A DNA stretch of 45,299 nt from Nanobdellati archaeon (lineage in GTDB: Archaea; Nanobdellota; Nanobdellia; Woesearchaeales; GCA-2686295): contig JACNFY010000014.1 in assembly GCA_014384375.1 (NCBI GenBank), positions 1 to 45,299 of the forward strand, given 5' to 3'. The position numbers and the translations under genes were made by a program. The stretch's first letter is position 1, and every line of letters starts with the position of its first letter. Under the pieces are notes generated by a model, which was not told where the DNA came from, did not search any database, and was given only the letters and a program-made list of their open reading frames with translations. Below are positions 40,759 through 45,299 of the stretch, piece by piece.

Positions 40759-41040
40759 ATGAAAAAGAGACTCCATCTAATTGTTCACGGAAGAGTGCAG
40801 GATGTTTCTTACCGCTATTATACAGCAAGAAATGCTAGAGGATTACAACTCACAGGGTTTGTAAGAAACCTGGCCGATGGAACAGTTGAAGTTGTTGTAG
40901 AAGGAGAAGAGGAAAACCTGAAAAAACTATTAGAGTACTCCAAAGAAGGCCCGATGTTCGCAAAAGTAACGAGAGTAGACCATGAATGGGAAGAACCCAA
41001 AGACGAATTCACAGAGTTCAATGTTGAGTATTTTTTCTGA
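40759..41040 (+). CDS. acyP: Acylphosphatase
   Basis: 93 residues: LIVHGRVQDVSYRYYTARNARGLQLTGFVRNLADGTVEVVVEGEEENLKKLLEYSKEGP. The catalytic Arg (YRYY, residue about 19) and the Asn in FVRNLADGTVEV are in the family positions. It hydrolyses acyl phosphates such as carbamoyl or acetyl phosphate. Length is normal. Confidence 0.95.
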   Translation: MKKRLHLIVHGRVQDVSYRYYTARNARGLQLTGFVRNLADGTVEVVVEGEEENLKKLLEYSKEGPMFAKVTRVDHEWEEPKDEFTEFNVEYFF

Positions 41041-41309
41041 CTGCTAAAGGTTGCAGAAAAGTTCTATAAAAAAAGAAAATAATTAAATAAGATTTATTAG
41101 CTCCTGCTCAAGAAAAGAGCAGAAGCTGTGTTGTGTTGTAATAGCAGGATAGATTAGTATTTTATAAAGGTTTAGGGGAAAAACTTTTTCGAGCAAAAAA
41201 AAAATAACATTCTCGTCTAAAATTCTGTTACACGAAAAAGCCACCAACACCACTATAGAGTGGTGGAGACCTAAAGATTTATAATAATAACTGTCTTTCC
41301 TAATCTAAA
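41041..41309 (+). other. Intergenic region with hairpins, possible small RNA
   Basis: No coding sequence seen. Contains hairpin CTGCTC-AAGAAAA-GAGCAG (41104-41122), enclosed by AGCT repeats, and hairpin CACCAC-TATAGA-GTGGTG (41248-41265). TATA-like stretches lie near 41063 and 41158, so one or two short transcripts are possible. The box GATTTATAATAAT near 41277-41289 belongs to the following gene. Confidence 0.3.
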
Positions 41310-41786
41310 ATGTTAGGTAAGAAGGGTGATGTGGCGGTCATTATTATCTTGATCATTATTATAATAGTAGTGATTGTGTGGCTAATTAGTTTAGCCCTTA
41401 GAGAGTGCCGGCAAGATAATGACTGCGAAGAGGATTATTACTGCGACTCTGATTTCACATGCAATAAAATACCTGTTATAGAGAAAACTACTACGCCTGT
41501 AATTATTAACAGGGATTACAGTGGCTTAGCAAAATATTTCACATTCCTGGGATTAGCAGTAATCATTGGCGCAATAATATTGAAGTTCAAAAGGAGCAAG
41601 AAAGAAACAGGTTTAACTAAGAAATTATTCAAAAGAGACAAGAAAGAGGCCAGATTTACTGAAACACCTTCTAAACCTGCAAAAAAAATATCGAGAGACA
41701 GTGCAAAAACCTATGTTCTAATCGGTGCAATAGCAGGCACACTTATAATCTGTTTATTAGCATTAATTGTTTTAATTCTTTCATAA
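41310..41786 (+). CDS. Membrane protein with Cys motif
   Basis: 158 residues. N-terminal pilin-like head MLGKKGDVAVIIILIIIIIVV with one helix. A short external domain has four Cys (CRQDNDCEEDYYCDSDFTC, a pattern common in DPANN surface proteins). Second helix near residues 75-92, a basic loop, and a last helix near 132-157. Function unknown. The TATA box is only about 27 bases before the ATG, so the mRNA is leaderless. Confidence 0.7.
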   Translation: MLGKKGDVAVIIILIIIIIVVIVWLISLALRECRQDNDCEEDYYCDSDFTCNKIPVIEKTTTPVIINRDYSGLAKYFTFLGLAVIIGAIILKFKRSKKETGLTKKLFKRDKKEARFTETPSKPAKKISRDSAKTYVLIGAIAGTLIICLLALIVLILS

Positions 41787-41798
41787 GTGATTTCTAGA

Positions 41799-41812
41799 AA
41801 TGCCCCGAGCGA
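41799..41812 (+). repeat. tRNA-Glu 3'-end fragment, copy 1
   Basis: AATGCCCCGAGCGA carries 12 bases identical to the 3' end of tRNA-Glu (ATGCCCCGAGCG, at 43198-43209). It lies just after the stop of the 158-residue membrane protein, in the same orientation as the tRNA-Glu sequence on this strand. Confidence 0.55.
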
Positions 41813-41862
41813 AAAAAGAATAAAAAAAAATTGTGTCTAGAAAAGTATCAAAAAATATAAAC

Positions 41863-42024
41863 TTAGAACTTCCTGTGCTTTCTAAAACAGTCTCTGCAGT
41901 AAACAGGTCTGTCTTCTGATGGCTTAAATGGAACTTCACATTCATTTTTACAATCAGCACAAACTGCCTTGTGCATTTCCCTTGGGCCCTGGCTTCCTCT
42001 GAAACCATCTCTCCTATAACTCAT
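41863..42024 (-). CDS. Small CxxC zinc-binding protein (53 aa)
   Basis: 53 residues: MSYRRDGFRGSQGPREMHKA, then VCADCKNECEVPF and PVYCRDCFRKHRKF. The two CxxC pairs spaced by 17 residues with C-E-V-P-F are the signature of the small CxxC-x17-CxxC protein family found in bacteria and DPANN archaea; function unknown, probably nucleic-acid related. A TATA-like AGATTTATAAAGAG (about 42088-42101) lies upstream. An imperfect inverted repeat GTTTAAAGCAT...ATGCTTAAAC (42042-42075) sits near the transcription start and could be an operator. Confidence 0.75.
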   Translation of the reverse strand: MSYRRDGFRGSQGPREMHKAVCADCKNECEVPFKPSEDRPVYCRDCFRKHRKF

Positions 42025-42252
42025 TGTTTTTCACACTCCATGTTTAAAGCATAGATTTATTATCCATGCTTAAACCTTATATTGGTGCACTCTTTATAAA
42101 TCTTACCAATTCGTTTTAAGAATCAAAGGGGGAATTATTTTTTTAGCCTCTCAAAATTATTGGATTTAAATGTGATGGCTGTAATAAAGAAAAATAAATA
42201 GAAGCATTTAAAAAGGAAAGGGCAGAAACTATTAGATAAAAAGATTTATCAA

Positions 42253-42381
42253 ATGATAGAATATAAAATAATTAAGTATTGCAGATTATGTAAAATAAGA
42301 TTTGTTGTGAATAAAGGCGAATCGAAAAAGAATTTCTGCAATGATTGTCAACTAAAAATAGACAAAGAGCAGAATAACTGA
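42253..42381 (+). CDS. Tiny zinc-ribbon-like protein (42 aa)
   Basis: 42 residues with two CxxC pairs: [21 protein letters not shown] and [16 protein letters not shown]. Looks like a single zinc ribbon. Only 14 bases separate it from cspA, whose ribosome site directly follows this stop, so they are probably co-transcribed. No strong ribosome site of its own. Confidence 0.5.
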   Translation: MIEYKIIKYCRLCKIRFVVNKGESKKNFCNDCQLKIDKEQNN

Positions 42382-42395
42382 ACGGAGGTGAGAAA

Positions 42396-42587
42396 ATGAA
42401 GGGAACAGTGAAATTTTTCAATGAAATGAGAGGATTTGGATTTATTGCTGCTGAAGATGGAAAAGAAGTTTTTGTGCATAAGTCAGCACTAGAGGAAGGC
42501 GTTTCTTTGAATGAAAACGACTCAGTTACATTTGATGTGGAGAAAGGAGATAGAGGTCCAAAAGCAGTCAATGTGAAAAAAGTGTAG
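42396..42587 (+). CDS. cspA: Cold-shock-domain protein
   Basis: 63 residues, a single cold-shock domain: [37 protein letters not shown]1 appears as RGFGFI and RNP2 as VFVHKS, the single-stranded nucleic-acid-binding surface. Acts as RNA chaperone. CspA is mainly bacterial and sporadic in archaea, so a bacterial origin is likely. A strong ribosome site (GGAGGTG, 42384-42390) lies five bases before the ATG. Confidence 0.95.
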   Translation: MKGTVKFFNEMRGFGFIAAEDGKEVFVHKSALEEGVSLNENDSVTFDVEKGDRGPKAVNVKKV

Positions 42588-42741
42588 TTAAAACTTGTTG
42601 AATTGAGAATTAAATTGGATTAACTGGAGTCACAAACTCTTTGCTAAATCAAAAGTTTTTTCTGAATTGAATTTAACACTTATTAAACGAAGTATTATCG
42701 CGTTTAATACAAAGAGCTCTAAAAACCAACCAAAAGAGTAG

Positions 42742-42755
42742 TATGCCCCGAGCGG
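42742..42755 (+). repeat. tRNA-Glu 3'-end fragment, copy 2
   Basis: TATGCCCCGAGCGG is identical over 14 bases to the last bases and trailer of tRNA-Glu at 43198-43210. It lies in the gap between cspA and the HNH gene, about 455 bases from the real tRNA end and 943 bases from copy 1. Confidence 0.6.
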
Positions 42756-42833
42756 TATGTTTACTGTTTTGTTAATAAAAAAGGACACGATTATTAGGAA
42801 ATTTTTATAAATTCCAAGACACAATAAAATTTC

Positions 42834-43178
42834 ATGAGCAATAAATTTGGAATTGCAAATAATGAATTGCTAAAAATACGTGCAAGAGATAAGAACTGTG
42901 TATACTGTCACAAAGAAATGATTTATCCTTTTATCAGAAATAAGCAACGAGATTGTGCAACTATTGAACATTTAAATTTTGACGGACCATTTTATTTAAA
43001 AGATGGATTACAAATAAAAGATATTGTGATGTGTTGTGGTAGTTGTAATTCTAGTAGAGGTATAAAAAAATTATTTGATTGGTTTAAAACTAAATATTGT
43101 ACTGATAAAAATATTAATGAAAATACAGTAGCTACTCCAGTCAAAGAATATTTAAAACGAAAAAAATACACAGTTTAA
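42834..43178 (+). CDS. HNH endonuclease
   Basis: 114 residues. CVYCHKEM near residues 22-29 and CCGSCNSSRG near 76-85 supply four zinc ligands; TIEHLNFDG carries the catalytic His of the HNH motif (E-H-L) and NSSRG is the usual final Asn segment. Such small proteins nick or cut double-stranded DNA and often travel with mobile elements. It sits between a tRNA-Glu 3'-end fragment (42742) and the real tRNA-Glu end (43199). A TATA-like TTTTTATAAATTCC is about 28 bases before the ATG. Confidence 0.88.
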   Translation: MSNKFGIANNELLKIRARDKNCVYCHKEMIYPFIRNKQRDCATIEHLNFDGPFYLKDGLQIKDIVMCCGSCNSSRGIKKLFDWFKTKYCTDKNINENTVATPVKEYLKRKKYTV

Positions 43179-43198
43179 GCAATTCTCGAAAAATAATA

Positions 43199-43335
43199 TG
43201 CCCCGAGCGGGATTCGAACCCACGTCCTCGGCTGTTTTTGAAACGAAGATTTTCTCCGAATTCTCGAAAAGCCGAGATGATTGGTTACCCAACGAACAGA
43301 TTTCTCTGAATGCTTCCGGGCTACACCATCGGGGC
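43199..43335 (-). tRNA. tRNA-Glu(TTC) with two introns
   Basis: Reverse strand: acceptor GCCCCGA/TCGGGGC, discriminator A, T-arm GTGGG-TTCGAAT-CCCGC. Intron 1 (43315-43285, 31 bases) lies in the D-loop after G19; helix GCCC/GGGT, bulges GGA and AAC, inner stem CAGA-GAAA-TCTG. Splicing restores the Glu/Asp-type D-loop AGCCCGGCCA. Intron 2 (43264-43234, 31 bases) is at 37/38: stem TCGGC/GCCGA, helix TTTT/AAAA, bulges CGA and ACA. Anticodon TTC. The mature tRNA is 75 bases. The charging enzyme GltX is encoded at 13070. Two stray fragments of this gene's 3' end lie at 41799 and 42742. Confidence 0.93.
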
Positions 43336-43392
43336 AAGGGTATCGTTCCTTGAGCCCTAATGCCTCCCGTTGGTCGGGACGCTTCGCGTCAA
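43336..43392 (-). ncRNA. Structured tRNA-leader module, copy 6 (tRNA-Glu)
   Basis: Reverse strand: hp1 GACGC-GAA-GCGTC (43390-43378); then directly hp2 CCGACCAACGGGAGG (43377-43363); 10-base linker CATTAGGGCT; hp3 CAAGG/CCTTG (43352-43335), ending on G1 of tRNA-Glu. A TATA-like AATTTAAAAA is centred about 33 bases before hp1 (near 43423), so the transcript should begin at or just before hp1. Confidence 0.75.
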
Positions 43393-43439
43393 GGATGATA
43401 TTCTCAGGGAAAATCTTTTTTTTAAATTTTCCCTAATCA

Positions 43440-43516
43440 TGAAAGTTTTCGTCGTAACCAAGGGGGCTGAAGCGTAGCGAAACGCCGCCTCTCCGTGGCT
43501 ACGGCGGAAAACGTAG
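43440..43516 (-). other. Structured tRNA-Ile trailer
   Basis: Immediately after tRNA-Ile the reverse strand reads ACTACGTTTTCCGCCGTAGC; the tRNA-Arg trailer begins ACTACGTTTTCGGCCGATAG. Here CCGCC/GGCGG forms one hairpin and GCGT-TTCGCT-ACGC another. The latter lies where the Arg trailer has the GTGCGGC hairpin. No hp1-hp2 module follows. The T-run probably marks the main end of the tRNA transcript. Confidence 0.45.
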
Positions 43517-43654
43517 TGGGCCTACCGAGATTTGAACTCGGGACCACTGGTTCTCTTAGACACCAAGCGGCGGTCGTATAAGACCAGCACTCTAATTGCC
43601 CAACAGACAATTGCAAGTGCAATCAATCTCGTTGCCAGACTAAGCTATAGGCCC
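43517..43654 (-). tRNA. tRNA-Ile(TAT) with two introns
   Basis: Reverse strand: acceptor GGGCCTA/TAGGCCC, discriminator A, T-arm CCGAG-TTCAAAT-CTCGG. Intron 1 (43634-43596, 39 bases) lies after G19: helix GTCT/GGGC, bulges GGC and AAT, inner AAC/GTT; splicing gives D-loop AGTCTGGTTA. Intron 2 (43576-43553, 24 bases) is at 37/38: stem CTGGT/ACCAG, helix CTTA/TAAG, bulges TAC and AGA. The spliced anticodon loop is CTTATAA, anticodon TAT. The mature tRNA is 75 bases. A TATA box (TTTATAAAA) is centred about 30 bases upstream, so the transcript should be leaderless. Confidence 0.9.
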
Positions 43655-43679
43655 ATCTGAAACTTTGAATTCGTATTTA

Positions 43680-43690
43680 TTTTATAAAAC
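43680..43690 (-). promoter_or_regulatory. TATA box of tRNA-Ile
   Basis: On the reverse strand GTTTTATAAAAT is centred about 30 bases before G1 of tRNA-Ile, with no room for a structured leader. Confidence 0.55.
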
Positions 43691-43736
43691 TTATCATTTA
43701 AAAAGATTTATATAACTAAAGAAAGTTGCTTGCAGC

Positions 43737-44525
43737 ATGTCTAAAGAATTAGAAATTGCAAAAGAAATCGCTTTGAAAGCTGGAAAGCTAATAATGGATT
43801 TCTATAATAAAAAGGATCCTGGTATTATTGAAGACAAAGGAGGCTTCTATCAAAATTACCTGACAGAAGCAGATCAGGCATCAGAAAAGCTAATCTTCGA
43901 GGAATTGAAAAAACACTTCCCAAACTACGGTTTCATAGGAGAAGAGACTGCAAACGAGTCATCTGACAAAAAACTTGTATGGATAGTCGATCCAATAGAT
44001 GGAACCAAGGGATTCGTTAATAAAACTGATCAATTCGGAGTACAGATAGGTCTTGCAAGAAATGGAGAAGTAATTCTTGGAGTTGTGTACCTACCTGCTC
44101 TTAAAAAATTGTTTCATGCTAAGAAAGGCAAAGGAGCTTTTTTGAACGATAAAAGAATACATGTCTCAAAAATAGACAGAATAGAAGATTTTAGAGTAGG
44201 GATTAGCAGGAGAGCGTTGCATGACAAAAATTTGCATATGTTATTTGACAAGATAAAAGGTAAAGAAAAGGAATACGCAGATTCAATCGCTTACAAATGG
44301 TCTAAAATCGCAGAAGGGGAATCAGAGGTAAGCCTTGTCAAGAAGAGAGCTTCAAAAGAATGGGATCTATGCGCGCCAGCAATTATAGTCCAAGAAGCTG
44401 GTGGGAAGGTAACAACTTTCTCAGGCAAATATGTAACCTTCAACAAAGAGAAAATAGATTATCCTGAAGGAATAATTGCTTCTAATAACACAATACACGA
44501 AGACCTTCTTAAGTTGTTTAATTAA
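43737..44525 (+). CDS. Inositol monophosphatase-family phosphatase (CysQ/SuhB-like)
   Basis: 262 residues. The metal-binding motifs are complete: GEET near residue 73, WIVDPIDGTKGFVN near residues 83-96, and EWDLCAPAIIVQEAGGKVT near residues 203-221. The family removes phosphate from inositol phosphates, 3'-phosphoadenosine 5'-phosphate, NADP or fructose-1,6-bisphosphate with Mg2+. GTKGF and the wide-open substrate loop resemble the CysQ/PAP-phosphatase side, but specificity is uncertain. A TATA-like GATTTATATAAC lies just upstream of the ATG. Confidence 0.9.
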   Translation: MSKELEIAKEIALKAGKLIMDFYNKKDPGIIEDKGGFYQNYLTEADQASEKLIFEELKKHFPNYGFIGEETANESSDKKLVWIVDPIDGTKGFVNKTDQFGVQIGLARNGEVILGVVYLPALKKLFHAKKGKGAFLNDKRIHVSKIDRIEDFRVGISRRALHDKNLHMLFDKIKGKEKEYADSIAYKWSKIAEGESEVSLVKKRASKEWDLCAPAIIVQEAGGKVTTFSGKYVTFNKEKIDYPEGIIASNNTIHEDLLKLFN

Positions 44526-44532
44526 AATAATA

Positions 44533-44604
44533 TGCGGCGGCTGGGATTTGAACCCAGGTCACAGCGTTGGCAACGCCGAATACTAACCACTATACTACCA
44601 CCGC
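44533..44604 (-). tRNA. tRNA-Gly(GCC), intronless
   Basis: Reverse strand: acceptor GCGGTGG/CCGCCGC (one G-U pair), D-arm GTAGTATAGTGGTTAGTAT, anticodon arm GGCGT-TGCCAAC-GCT region with anticodon GCC, T-arm CTGGG-TTCAAAT-CCCAG, discriminator A. 72 bases, no intron, CCA not encoded. Preceded by a structured leader module whose last hairpin ends on G1. Confidence 0.95.
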
Positions 44605-44662
44605 GACGGTCATTTCCGTCGACACCATCAACCTCCCGTTGGTCGGGACGCTAAAGCGTCAA
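44605..44662 (-). ncRNA. Structured tRNA-leader module, copy 7 (tRNA-Gly)
   Basis: Reverse strand: hp1 GACGC-TTTA-GCGTC (44660-44647); directly hp2 CCGACCAACGGGAGG (44646-44632), identical to the tRNA-Glu copy; 10-base linker TTGATGGTGT; hp3 CGACGG-AAATGA-CCGTCG (44621-44604), ending on G1 of tRNA-Gly. A TATA box TTTTATAAAT (about 44692-44700) lies roughly 36 bases before hp1. Twenty-seven bases of linker and hp3 are identical to the copy inside the tRNA-Pro intron. Confidence 0.78.
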
Positions 44663-44701
44663 CTTTGACATCTTTAGCAATTTAGAACTCATTTATAAAA
44701 T

Positions 44702-45250
44702 TTATTGCTTATCCTCTCCAACTAGCTCCTTCTCACTCTTTATCTCTGATTCGAAGTGCTCTTCCTTCATCTTTTCTTGCAGTTCTTTCTCTCCTATTTC
44801 GAATTTAAGTTCTTCGACAGGCGTTACTTTTTCTCTTAGTTTCTCAAAAATTTTCTGACCTTTTGTCTTTGGTTTTTTCTTCTTTTCTTTCTCTGCTTCC
44901 TCAGCTCTTCTCCTCTGCAACTTCTTAGTTATCAGAATCATGTCAGACAGCAATATCATATGGGACTGTGTTATGAAAGCCATCAGAACAAGCGAGACGT
45001 ATACAAACTCGAGTACAACCCTTATCATAGACACTTTTATCCCAAGAACAGCAGCATCTCCATAAAACAAAGATACCCCCAAAACCTCAGATATTAAGAA
45101 GAAAAAAGCTCCTGCAAAGAGTAACTCCCAAGGTTTCCTATCAGGATAATTCTTTGTTCTAGTAAGGAAGATGAACGCATAGACAACTATGTAGAAAGAG
45201 AGAAGAGTATTCACTATCAAAAAAAGTCCCTGAGCATAATCAATAGCCAT
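44702..45250 (-). CDS. Membrane protein with four helices and charged tail
   Basis: 182 residues. Four hydrophobic segments (about residues 6-28, 42-60, 70-92 and 92-108) are followed by a long Lys/Glu-rich cytoplasmic tail (QRRRAEEAEKEKKKKPKT...). The tail probably forms a coiled coil. No family recognised. A TATA-like CTTTAAATATC lies about 28-30 bases before the likely transcription start. Its 3' end is close to the promoter of the tRNA-Gly unit on the same strand. Confidence 0.7.
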   Translation of the reverse strand: MAIDYAQGLFLIVNTLLSFYIVVYAFIFLTRTKNYPDRKPWELLFAGAFFFLISEVLGVSLFYGDAAVLGIKVSMIRVVLEFVYVSLVLMAFITQSHMILLSDMILITKKLQRRRAEEAEKEKKKKPKTKGQKIFEKLREKVTPVEELKFEIGEKELQEKMKEEHFESEIKSEKELVGEDKQ

Positions 45251-45299
45251 TAATCTAATTCTATGCCTCTATAGATATTTAAAGTTTTGTCTTCACTAA

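Noticed and set aside
42630-42824. Reverse-strand open frame of 64 codons with two hydrophobic stretches
   Set aside because: TTG start, no ribosome site, AT-rich composition that makes hydrophobic codons by chance, and it contains the tRNA-Glu 3'-end fragment.
43437-43622. Reverse-strand open frame of 61 codons
   Set aside because: It runs through tRNA-Ile and its structured trailer.
1-45299. CRISPR array, rRNA genes, complete insertion sequence
   Set aside because: No regularly spaced repeats, no rRNA-like segments and no transposase or integrase gene were seen.

Overview
This is an AT-rich archaeal window, most likely from a DPANN archaeon of the Woesearchaeota/Pacearchaeota kind (inference). 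Evidence: ribosomal protein S17e, Alba, archaeal-type GluRS, a UbiA prenyltransferase, a SepF-like division protein, short N-termini of the MRKGQVTVF type before a membrane segment, TATA boxes about 26-31 bases upstream of many starts, and tRNA genes carrying bulge-helix-bulge (BHB) introns. Bacterial-looking additions include a GreA-like factor, a cold-shock protein and a surface protein with a type IX secretion-like module.

Layout. 1-7,400: a lipoprotein, tRNA-Ser, a dTMP-kinase-like protein, a CYTH protein, a GreA-like factor, SerRS, tRNA-Met, HIT, HAD and a divergent AdoMet-synthetase-like protein. 7,440-7,920: a tRNA-Ala pair with structured spacers. 8,000-13,000: a pilin-like protein and a 1442-residue secreted protein. 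13,070-17,000: GluRS, a DUF4258/YgiT-AbrB toxin-antitoxin pair, a histone-fold protein, two conserved-looking hypotheticals and a nucleotidyltransferase. 17,000-20,700 is an accessory island: ORFans, small zinc-ribbon proteins, a nucleotidyltransferase/RelE-like pair between direct repeats, and a RelBE pair. 20,700-30,200: large surface proteins, tRNA-Pro and UbiA. 30,500-35,600: S17e, Alba, tRNA-Arg, an NADH dehydrogenase-like flavoprotein and ArgRS. 35,600-45,299: a lipoprotein hydrolase, ZPR1, SepF, ROK kinase, ferredoxin, acylphosphatase, small zinc proteins, CspA, HNH, tRNA-Glu, tRNA-Ile, an inositol-phosphatase-family enzyme and tRNA-Gly.

The most unusual feature is the tRNA loci. Nine tRNA genes carry ten inferred introns, at anticodon-loop, D-loop and T-loop positions. 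A structured RNA module recurs seven times, always at tRNA loci and always in tRNA orientation. It consists of a covarying hairpin (hp1), an adjoining 15-base hairpin (hp2), and, in six copies, a 10-base linker and a third hairpin (hp3). In four tRNA leaders the last base of hp3 is G1 of the tRNA. One copy lies inside the T-loop intron of tRNA-Pro and two lie downstream of tRNAs. The five tRNAs without a leader copy have a TATA-like box 26-31 bases from G1 and appear leaderless. This suggests two routes to a tRNA 5' end, or a small RNA family hosted by tRNA transcripts; I do not recognise the module.
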